DNA of 6,366 bases, taken from an uncultured Eubacteriales bacterium. GTDB lineage: Bacteria; Bacillota; Clostridia; Oscillospirales; CAG-272. The notes under the pieces are model-generated. The model had not been told where the DNA came from. It saw only the letters and a program-made list of their open reading frames with translations, and made no database searches. Positions 1 to 4,282 of the stretch are shown in pieces (the first letter of the stretch is position 1; each line of letters starts with the position of its first letter). Both the position numbers and the translations under genes were made by a program. The stretch covers positions 1-6,366 of the forward strand of contig CAKTAA010000120.1 in the NCBI GenBank assembly GCA_934526185.1, given 5' to 3'.

Positions 1-74
1 AAGAGCCGTATGCGGGAAAGCCGCACGTACGGTTCTGTGAGGGGCTTACATTGTGAGGTGTGAGTCTACTCGAC
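1..74 (+). mobile_element. Group II intron, 3' end (domains V and VI)
   Basis: Bases 3-35 fold as group II intron domain V. GAGCC pairs with GGTTC, the AGC catalytic triad is at 4-6, there is a two-base CG bulge at 26-27, and a GAAA-type loop caps the upper stem. Bases 38-74 form domain VI: GAG/CTC at the base, then GGGCTTACA against TGTGAGTCT. A68 is bulged seven bases from the end, where the branch-point adenosine is expected, and the intron ends in CTACTCGAC. Both features are typical of bacterial group II introns. Domains I-IV and any reverse-transcriptase gene lie left of the window. The intron end at 74 is inferred from the fold; the subclass cannot be set from this fragment. Confidence 0.88.
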
Positions 75-90
75 TGTGGAGGTGAGTAAA

Positions 91-528
91 GTGAAGAAAA
101 AAGCTACAATCGTGATAGTAACTATATGTGTATTGGTGGTAATAATAGGAATTACACTTTCAGCGTTTAGGTCTTCTGAAGTTTATAGAAAGAAAAAAGC
201 ATCTATAATGTGGGATTGCTCTGTGACTTGCATGGAAGCGTCAACATCCGAGAAATATGTGATAAATTATGCCGATTCAAAAGTTATATCCAAAACAGGA
301 GCTTTGACGATTCAGAATAGAAATGATTTTGATATTGTAGTGCATTTACTGTGCGAGGGAGAACCAGAAATCGTATCAGACAAGATATCTTCAGGTGGAT
401 GCTATTCATTCTTGCAGGTTGCAGCCGATAAAGAATACACTGTTGGTATTCATGCAGCTGTTGATACGAAGACGGAAATAAAAGTGTTCGTATATGATGG
501 TAAAGATACAGAGCCATATACGAAGTGA
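91..528 (+). CDS. Small membrane-anchored protein of unknown function
   Basis: The product is 145 aa, starting at GTG 91 with the ribosome site GGAGG at 78-82, eight bases upstream. An upstream in-frame GTG at 76 is rejected because it lies before that site. Residues 2-4 are lysines, followed by a hydrophobic segment (about 5-25) and then a charged RKKK stretch. This is a signal anchor with the rest of the protein outside the cell. There is no lipobox cysteine. The exported part is rich in predicted beta strands and carries four cysteines (43, 47, 88, 104) that could form two disulfides. I do not recognise a family. The group II intron ends only one to three bases before the ribosome site, so expression from any promoter left of the intron depends on splicing or on a promoter inside the intron. 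Cargo of the mobile element is a reasonable guess only. Confidence 0.72.
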   Translation: MKKKATIVIVTICVLVVIIGITLSAFRSSEVYRKKKASIMWDCSVTCMEASTSEKYVINYADSKVISKTGALTIQNRNDFDIVVHLLCEGEPEIVSDKISSGGCYSFLQVAADKEYTVGIHAAVDTKTEIKVFVYDGKDTEPYTK

Positions 529-561
529 TAGACAAATTCCAGTTTATATTATTCGGTATCG

Positions 562-589
562 GAAAAGCACCCCCGCTGGGGTGCTTTTC
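562..589. terminator. Rho-independent terminator, probably bidirectional
   Basis: A perfect 12-bp stem GAAAAGCACCCC / GGGGTGCTTTTC closes a CGCT loop. The A-rich left arm and T-rich right arm allow it to work on both strands. It lies 33 bases after the stop of the small membrane protein gene. On the other strand it could end transcripts reading out of rep. Confidence 0.85.
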
Positions 590-591
590 AT

Positions 592-620
592 TTGAAATAA
601 GAAACTTGATATGCTATAAT
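592..620 (+). promoter_or_regulatory. Strong sigma-A-type promoter for a short RNA
   Basis: The -35 box TTGAAA (592-597) and the perfect -10 box TATAAT (615-620) are separated by 17 bases, and a TGC extended -10 precedes the hexamer. No plus-strand coding sequence follows; the next gene, rep, runs the opposite way. Transcription should begin near 625-628 and enter the two hairpins at 628-677. Confidence 0.72.
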
Positions 621-626
621 AAAAAC

Positions 627-688
627 GGCGGTACTCCCATACCGCTCGTATATTTAACAGACTCCCAGAAATGGGAGCCGTTTCCTTT
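627..688 (+). ncRNA. Predicted small two-hairpin RNA
   Basis: From the promoter at 592-620, a transcript of about 60 nt would form two hairpins. The first has the stem GCGGTA/TACCGC (628-645) with a single-stranded loop CTCCCA (634-639). The second has the stem CTCCCA/TGGGAG (662-677) with a GAAA tetraloop, then a T-rich tail CCGTTTCCTTT that could terminate it. The loop of the first hairpin repeats the left arm of the second, so TGGGAG could pair with either. C-rich loops of this kind pair with Shine-Dalgarno sites in several Firmicute small RNAs, so a regulatory role is possible. Readthrough would be antisense to the 3' end of rep. The terminator stem is short, and expression is inferred only from the promoter and folds. 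Confidence 0.5.
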
Positions 689-2048
689 ATAATTCATAAT
701 AAATTCCCGTTAGATCATCTCCGAAATGTTCAAACCAATTTTCATCAAAGTCTTTTGCCCTGTTATAAGTCATGTTTTCTTTGATTGTCTGAATCGGATA
801 AGCAAAGAGTTTTGCTTCCATCTCTCGCATTTTTTTGCGATCAGTAAAATACGCATGAACTTCATCAGCGTTTCCTCGTCTAACGCTTGACGTTATATGC
901 AAATAGTCTTTCTTGTCATGATTAACAAAACCTTGATTTTCATAAAAAACATAAGAAAAATTTTTGACCTCAATACAGAATGGAAAACGGCGGTAACTTT
1001 GTTGCTTCTGATCGTCTTCGCTCTTATAGACAGTTCCGTCCTTTGCTTTATATTCTCCGGAGAGTCCATCCAGAAATTCTGTGTAAGGTTGAACCGAATT
1101 GACGATGTTAATTGCATTTAATAATTTAACACTGCCATATTTAATATTTTGTCGAAGATTCTGAGGAATAGTGTCGAAAACGTTGAAGACGTTTTCTCGT
1201 CCTCCTAATTCCTCAAGCAAGCTATAGTCTCTGCGATCATCCCATATAATCACGGGTTGTCCGTCATAACCTTCAAATGTAGCGTTCTTGGCACCGATCG
1301 TGAAGAAAATGTCTTCGTCGTCGTCAAGTTCAGGGTATAAAGCTCTTGCAAGAGCTTTACAGGTGTGACCTTTTCCAACGCCGCCCTGCCCGGTCACATA
1401 GATGTTCATGCGTGATTTCGGAACAGGCTGTGTGTAAAGATATTCAAGACGGCATTTCTTTAGGATCTGCATTTCTTTGACATATAGAACAGGATCGTCA
1501 ATCTTACACTGTTTCAAAGTTTTGCCGAAGTTGAGCACGTCAACTCGCTGCTGATCCCGGAACTGGATATCTTCATCACCGTACTTTGCGCGCTTTTCAT
1601 CGCGTTCATTGAGCATTTGTCGCCATGGCATATTACTATAAAGTTTCGTATCATCATAAAGGGCTTTGGTGGGTTGCTTCTCATGCGTGAAGTATTCGGC
1701 ACAGTCGAGAAAGCTGTGCTTTCCGACTTTTAGCTCGATCATATTGGTGGGAACTCCGCCGAACCATTTGGAAATATCGTCAAGGCTCTTTGCCGGGTTG
1801 CAGTATATGTACACATGCCAGTGTGGAGCTTTTGGCGTACCATCGTCATTTTTATCGCGATCATGCCTAACGTATATCCACTGTTTAATTGTTTTGTGCG
1901 CAAGCGCCTTCATAATAACTGCCCGGTTAAAATGTAAATCCTCACCTGTTTTCGGGTTGTACTCATACTGCATAATCTCAAAGGTGCGGTAAGTTTTCTT
2001 TGGTTCTGTAGTCCCTGTAGTCGCTGTAGTCATATTTTCATTTGTCAT
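687..2048 (-). CDS. rep: Replication initiator: HUH endonuclease fused to SF3 helicase
   Basis: This is a 453-aa replication initiator that should nick one origin strand, stay bound to the 5' end and unwind DNA for rolling-circle replication. The N-terminal domain matches the plasmid Rep_2/HUH fold. It has VRHDRDKNDDGTPKAPHWHVY with metal-binding H76 and H78, and AEYFTHEKQPTKALY with the likely catalytic Tyr119. The C-terminal half is a superfamily 3 helicase: Walker A GQGGVGKGHT (K226), Walker B VIIWDD (266-271), sensor motif INIVNS with N317, and an arginine pair at 353-354. Start ATG 2048 is chosen because GAGGT (2056-2060) lies seven bases upstream; a 37-codon upstream extension lacks such a site and crosses the origin region. 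The HUH-SF3 fusion is that of CRESS-DNA virus Reps and of bacterial pCRESS-type plasmids, and differs from short RepB proteins that lack a helicase. All motifs look intact. Confidence 0.93.
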   Translation of the reverse strand: MTNENMTTATTGTTEPKKTYRTFEIMQYEYNPKTGEDLHFNRAVIMKALAHKTIKQWIYVRHDRDKNDDGTPKAPHWHVYIYCNPAKSLDDISKWFGGVPTNMIELKVGKHSFLDCAEYFTHEKQPTKALYDDTKLYSNMPWRQMLNERDEKRAKYGDEDIQFRDQQRVDVLNFGKTLKQCKIDDPVLYVKEMQILKKCRLEYLYTQPVPKSRMNIYVTGQGGVGKGHTCKALARALYPELDDDEDIFFTIGAKNATFEGYDGQPVIIWDDRRDYSLLEELGGRENVFNVFDTIPQNLRQNIKYGSVKLLNAINIVNSVQPYTEFLDGLSGEYKAKDGTVYKSEDDQKQQSYRRFPFCIEVKNFSYVFYENQGFVNHDKKDYLHITSSVRRGNADEVHAYFTDRKKMREMEAKLFAYPIQTIKENMTYNRAKDFDENWFEHFGDDLTGIYYEL

Positions 2049-2055
2049 AATTTTT

Positions 2056-2090
2056 ACCTCATATATATAGATTGAAGAACGTATGTTCTT
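2056..2090 (-). promoter_or_regulatory. rep leader: ribosome site and operator-like palindrome
   Basis: Reading towards rep, an inverted repeat AAGAAC-4-GTTCTT (2075-2090) lies 14 bases before the ribosome site GAGGT (2056-2060), with an A/T-rich TATATATA stretch between. The palindrome could be an operator for rep autoregulation or a small leader hairpin. A TATAAG at about 2097-2102 (minus strand) is a possible -10 box but has no good -35 partner, so the rep promoter is not settled. Confidence 0.4.
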
Positions 2091-2142
2091 GATGAGCTTA
2101 TAATGTAAGAAAAGGTGAAAGTCGAATAAGCATTTCAATAAG

Positions 2143-2181
2143 TGCCGCATTTTTGCCACAAATGCGGCAAAAATGCGGCAA
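2143..2181. repeat. Iteron-like repeats and palindrome upstream of rep
   Basis: AAATGCGGCA (2160-2169) and AAAAATGCGGCA (2169-2180) are tandem copies, preceded by an inverted copy TGCCGCATTTTT (2143-2154). The inverted copy can pair with either direct copy: a 10-bp stem with a 7-base loop, or a 12-bp stem with the other. A fourth, near-identical copy, AAAAATGCAGCA, lies at 2268-2279. Short repeats in both orientations between rep and a candidate nick site are typical Rep-binding iterons. Binding by this Rep is inferred. Confidence 0.6.
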
Positions 2182-2219
2182 ATATTACAAAAATGTTACA
2201 TTCCGATACAGTTGATACA
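2180..2219 (+). repeat. Origin direct repeat, copy 1, with AAATATTAC
   Basis: This 40-bp segment matches 2299-2338 at 34 of 40 positions. It begins AAATATTAC (2180-2188), which fits the CRESS-DNA nick-site consensus NANTATTAC, and directly abuts the last ATGCGGCA iteron. It also contains TGTTACA and ends ATACAGTTGATACA. It is the candidate double-strand origin for the adjacent rep gene. The known nick motif of classic Rep_2 plasmids (TACTACGAC) does not occur here. Confidence 0.55.
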
Positions 2220-2230
2220 CTTAGAATTCC

Positions 2231-2258
2231 GGCGACGGCACAAGCCCAAACCGTCGCC
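2231..2258. repeat. GC-rich hairpin between the two origin repeats
   Basis: GGCGACGG (2231-2238) and CCGTCGCC (2251-2258) form a perfect 8-bp stem around a 12-base loop, inside an otherwise A/T-rich region. No T run follows on either strand, so it is unlikely to be a terminator. A DNA hairpin serving replication, such as a primosome or polymerase entry site, is possible. Confidence 0.5.
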
Positions 2259-2298
2259 CGTATATAGAAAAATGCAGCAATCATAAGGGTTAAAATAT

Positions 2299-2338
2299 AA
2301 ATATTACAAAAGTGTTACAAAGAAATACAGTTGATACA
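2299..2338 (+). repeat. Origin direct repeat, copy 2, with AAATATTAC
   Basis: This is the second copy of the 40-bp repeat, offset 119 bp from copy 1. The first 21 bases differ once, a 5-base block differs completely, and the last 14 bases are identical. AAATATTAC is at 2299-2307. A single degenerate iteron (AAAAATGCAGCA, 2268-2279) lies 19 bases upstream. This suggests a partial duplication of the origin or a binding site for a second protein. Confidence 0.55.
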
Positions 2339-2382
2339 ATGATACAAAAAAATTTGGAAGGTTGAGAAACTCTCCGGAGGAG

Positions 2383-2438
2383 CACCTAAAGCACGGCAGT
2401 GCGGTACTTCTGTTAGGAAGTATTAGGTGTAATACTTT
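2383..2438 (+). other. oriT: Predicted MobV-type origin of transfer (oriT)
   Basis: Two mutually exclusive folds share the segment ending GGTG. In the first, CACCTAA (2383-2389) pairs with TTAGGTG (2423-2429), enclosing the hairpins GCAC-GGCA-GTGC and TACTTC-TGTTAG-GAAGTA. In the second, AAGTATTA (2418-2425) pairs with TAATACTT (2430-2437) around the loop GGTG. This matches the architecture of the pMV158-family oriT, where the nick TAGTGTG/TTA lies at the base of one hairpin and in the loop of another, followed by ATACTTT. By analogy the nick would fall between G2429 and T2430. The site lies just upstream of a MobV relaxase gene, where such oriTs occur. The exact nick is inferred. Confidence 0.72.
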
Positions 2439-2516
2439 GCGGCGGTGAAAAGTTATCGAGAAAAATTCCGAACATACTATATGTGTAACAAAATTGACGA
2501 GAGGTTAGTGAAAACT

Positions 2517-3284
2517 ATGGCGAGCATACATTATGGGAAGATCAAGGGAGCTGGGCAGGCAAAAGCATGGATGAGACATTGTGCGACAGAGGAAAGAAAG
2601 AAGAGGGAGCATAGGAATGAAGACGTTGATAAAACACGGACAAGTGAGAATGTGGACTTTTTGAAACTTACCTATGCGGAGAGTTGTAAGAAGTATGACG
2701 ATAGAATAAAGGAACTGGATGAGAGTACCAATACTAATAAACGAAGGGATCGGGTCACGCTCTATGGATTGATTATAAGTATGCCGAGTGGACTTTCCAG
2801 GGATCAAGAAAAAAGACTCATGGAAGTAAGTATAAGTTTATTCGGTGAGAAGTATGGGTGGGAGAACATTATGGGAGCATATGGACACTGGGATGAAATT
2901 CATGAGTATGCCCGTGATGAGCAATTCAAAAGTAGTCGGGCGCATTTGCATCTGTTTGTAGTCCCCGAAATTTCGGGAAGGCTGTGTGGGAAGGAGTTTT
3001 CTTCTAAAAAAGCTATGAAAGAAATGAATCGGGCAATAGATCGGGAATGTTACGAACGGTTCGGAAAACATTTTCTCACAGGTGAAAAACCAGAAAGAAA
3101 GACTGTTGAAGAACTCAAGACACGAAGCAGTAAAGAAGCGGAAATTTTATGGAACATCAACAAGGCGATCAGATCGGAGCAGTTGGAGCAGTTGTCGTTG
3201 TTGTTAGAGAGTAGAAAAGGGCGGTCACTGGTTTCTCAAGCGCTTTCACATGAAATTTATGTGAACCGGGAAAGAACGAGATAA
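2517..3284 (+). CDS. mobV: MobV/Pre-family relaxase, short form
   Basis: This is a 255-aa plasmid mobilization relaxase that would cut oriT at 2429/2430 and lead the strand into a recipient using another element's conjugation machinery. The N terminus aligns with MobV proteins: MASIHYGKIKGAGQ, then His21 in MRHCATEERK where MobM of pMV158 has its catalytic His22, then DVDKTRTSENVDF like DIN-SR-HLNY. The metal site HWDE (124-127) and AHLHLFVVP (H143, H145) match HxDExxPHxH, but about ten extra residues separate HWDE from HLH. GRLCGKE and a helix (160-180) follow, as in the family. ATG 2517 is chosen from this alignment; GAGAGG at 2499-2504 lies 12 bases upstream, a rather long spacing. The protein lacks most of the coiled-coil tail of usual MobV proteins of about 400 aa. 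It is transcribed away from rep. Confidence 0.85.
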   Translation: MASIHYGKIKGAGQAKAWMRHCATEERKKREHRNEDVDKTRTSENVDFLKLTYAESCKKYDDRIKELDESTNTNKRRDRVTLYGLIISMPSGLSRDQEKRLMEVSISLFGEKYGWENIMGAYGHWDEIHEYARDEQFKSSRAHLHLFVVPEISGRLCGKEFSSKKAMKEMNRAIDRECYERFGKHFLTGEKPERKTVEELKTRSSKEAEILWNINKAIRSEQLEQLSLLLESRKGRSLVSQALSHEIYVNRERTR

Positions 3285-3319
3285 TGACACAAATTTGCCA
3301 CAGGTATCCTTTTGTCATT
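3283..3319 (+). terminator. Weak stem-loop after mobV
   Basis: AATGACA (3283-3289) pairs with TGTCATT (3313-3319) around a 23-base loop, overlapping the mobV stop codon and ending in a short T run. The loop is large and the stem short, so termination here would be inefficient at best. Confidence 0.25.
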
Positions 3320-3339
3320 TTAGAAAAAACACATCATAA

Positions 3340-3389
3340 TATATATAGAAAGATTGCTGGAGAATCCTCCGTCATCTTTACTATATATA
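3340..3389. repeat. Long A/T-rich stem-loop in leader of the small operon
   Basis: TATATATAG (3340-3348) and AAAGAT (3349-3354) pair with ATCTTT (3374-3379) and CTATATATA (3381-3389), with one bulged A. After a small internal loop, GGAG/CTCC closes an AATC loop. It spans 50 bases in the gap between mobV and the next operon. It may be an mRNA leader hairpin, since it stands 19 bases before the AAGGAG ribosome site (3408-3413). It could instead be a DNA hairpin such as a single-strand origin. No convincing promoter was found beside it. Confidence 0.5.
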
Positions 3390-3417
3390 AAAGGGTCATA
3401 GCACCCGAAGGAGACAT

Positions 3418-3651
3418 ATGAAAAAATTATCAGACAGATCAAAAAATCAGATCAGAAAATTCTTAGAAGCAGAGGGCGTGGCTATCGGAAACCAATTTAG
3501 ATGGGAATTCTACTGGAGAAAATGTGATCTTGAAAAGGAAAATCCAGACGCAGATGAAGACAAGGTCAGAGATGAAGCTTTGGAGTACGCAAATCAAGAG
3601 GTACTGAAAATGCTCGATGGCTTTTTTAACGACTATGAGACGTGGAAGTGA
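3418..3651 (+). CDS. Small acidic protein of unknown function
   Basis: The product is 77 aa, starting at ATG 3418 with AAGGAG at 3408-3413, four bases upstream. It has a basic N-terminal helix (MKKLSDRSKNQIRKFLEAEG), a central aromatic patch (FRWEFYWRKCDLEKENP) and an acidic helical C-terminal half. It has no signal peptide, membrane segment or recognisable motif. The stop codon TGA (3649-3651) overlaps the ribosome site of the next gene, so the two are an operon and probably coupled in translation. Placement inside the element suggests an accessory role in maintenance or transfer, but nothing in the sequence shows which. Confidence 0.7.
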   Translation: MKKLSDRSKNQIRKFLEAEGVAIGNQFRWEFYWRKCDLEKENPDADEDKVRDEALEYANQEVLKMLDGFFNDYETWK

Positions 3652-3661
3652 GGTAACGCAT

Positions 3662-4015
3662 ATGAGACATGTGATAATATACAGTTGGGAAGAGGTTAAG
3701 AAGGTTCTGGAGAATGAGCTTGAAGATGACAAGTACAGAGTGCAAGTCAAACCCTGCTTGTTAAAAAAAGGGTATGGAGTGGTTGAGATTGAGGAAATGG
3801 ATATAATGGAAGGTATGATTGAAGACATGCAGGAGCAGTTAAGAATACTGAAAGGATTTATAAACCAAAGACTTGATAAAGAGGTTAGAGACATAAAGCC
3901 TACAGAAGATCATATCAGGGAAGCTAAACAGGAAGCAGACGAAGCAAAGGAAAGAGACTTCGAAGCGGAGAAAGAACGAATCAGACGAATGATTAAAGAC
4001 AAAGAGAGGGACTAA
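3662..4015 (+). CDS. Coiled-coil protein of unknown function
   Basis: The product is 117 aa, starting at ATG 3662 with TGAGGT (3649-3654) about eight bases upstream. A longer reading from ATG 3617 would overlap the previous gene and has no ribosome site. Residues 1-45 look like a small alpha/beta region (MRHVIIYSWEEVKKVL, then VQVKPCLLKKGYGVVEIEE). Residues 46-117 are almost entirely charged helix, a likely coiled coil, ending in a lysine/arginine/glutamate run. It is the last gene of the two-gene operon and of the mobile element. Its stop codon sits in the loop of the terminator that follows. I do not recognise the family; a partner for the relaxase or a DNA-binding accessory factor are only possibilities. 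Confidence 0.7.
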   Translation: MRHVIIYSWEEVKKVLENELEDDKYRVQVKPCLLKKGYGVVEIEEMDIMEGMIEDMQEQLRILKGFINQRLDKEVRDIKPTEDHIREAKQEADEAKERDFEAEKERIRRMIKDKERD

Positions 4016-4031
4016 GCCCTCTCATTTTTTT
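4004..4031 (+). terminator. Rho-independent terminator of the small operon
   Basis: GAGAGGG (4004-4010) pairs with CCCTCTC (4017-4023) around ACTAAG, followed by A and seven T's. The TAA stop (4013-4015) of the coiled-coil gene lies in the loop, so the last codons are also the terminator stem. Confidence 0.88.
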
Positions 4032-4039
4032 GTCTAACT

Positions 4040-4061
4040 TGACTACAGAATGACTACACCG
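4040..4061 (+). repeat. Tandem TGACTACA repeat, possible integrase arm site
   Basis: TGACTACA occurs at 4040-4047 and 4051-4058, an 11-bp period that puts both copies on the same face of the helix. It lies about 80 bases inside the tRNA-derived attachment core, in a gene-free end of the element, where arm-type integrase binding sites are found in tyrosine-recombinase elements. The integrase is not in the window, so the role is inferred. Confidence 0.4.
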
Positions 4062-4122
4062 AGAGAAAAATGCTTGAAATCCTTTCTAAAGTATAGTAAA
4101 ATAAGGCATAGTTTTTTACGTG

Positions 4123-4155
4123 TCGGGTTCGAATCCCGTCTCGTGCTCTCAAAGA
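4123..4155 (+). other. Attachment site: 3' end of a tRNA gene
   Basis: CGGG-TTCGAAT-CCCG is a tRNA T arm (4124-4138). CTCGTGC (4140-4146) fits the 3' acceptor strand, and T4147 would be the discriminator base. No D arm, anticodon arm or 5' acceptor strand (expected GCACGAG) precedes it, and the outermost T-stem pair is a T-T mismatch. The sequence to the left is therefore not tRNA. This is the usual product of integration into a tRNA 3' end: the intact tRNA should be restored at the other end of the element. Which tRNA it is cannot be decided from this part. Confidence 0.7.
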
Positions 4156-4254
4156 TATAAAAAAGAGACATCCGATGGATGTCTTTTTTTTGTATGTTCA
4201 AGCCCTGCCGGGTTCGAACGGTTCAAATGTCTCCGCTCCGCTGCGGTCGTCGCA
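4137..4254 (+). repeat. Hairpin-rich repeat, copy A
   Basis: This copy resembles 4282-4401 over its full length, by eye at roughly 85% identity, and starts with the same 19 bases (4137-4155 and 4282-4300). It contains a tRNA-type terminator hairpin (4165-4185), then TTCAAGCCC-TGCC-GGGTTCGAA (4197-4218), which pairs with one mismatch, and ends GGTCGTCGCA. Open reading frames across it shift between copies and have no ribosome sites, so it is not treated as coding. Confidence 0.75.
4165..4191 (+). terminator. Terminator downstream of the tRNA 3' end
   Basis: GAGACATCC pairs with GGATGTCTT around a GAT loop and is followed by a run of T's to 4191. It lies 18 bases after the tRNA acceptor end, so it was probably the terminator of the original tRNA gene. 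With an A-rich left flank it may act in both directions. Confidence 0.75.
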
Positions 4255-4282
4255 GGCGAACGTCCCCCGGACGTTCTGCGAC
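4249..4282. repeat. GC-rich hairpin linking repeat copies A and B
   Basis: GTCGCAG (4249-4255) and AACGTCC (4259-4265) pair with GGACGTT (4269-4275) and CTGCGAC (4276-4282). This gives a 14-bp stem with a three-base bulge and a CCC loop. It bridges the end of copy A and the start of copy B. Copy B stops within the left arm (GTCGTCGCA) and lacks the rest. Confidence 0.6.

Noticed and set aside
1666..1992. 108-aa plus-strand frame opposite rep
   Set aside because: Antisense shadow of the Rep nuclease domain, with no ribosome site.
2049..2159. 37-codon upstream extension of rep
   Set aside because: It has no ribosome site at its ATG, it crosses the iteron and operator-like sequences, and a good GAGGT site precedes ATG 2048.
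2143..2342. CRISPR array
   Set aside because: Repeats are few, unequal in length and spacing, and overlapping; no cas genes are nearby.
2049..2516. A pMV158/pE194-type double-strand origin with TACTACGAC
   Set aside because: That motif was not found between rep and mobV; the AAATATTAC repeats are the better candidate.
4123..4147. A complete tRNA gene
   Set aside because: Only the T arm and 3' acceptor strand are present; no D arm, anticodon arm or 5' acceptor precedes them.
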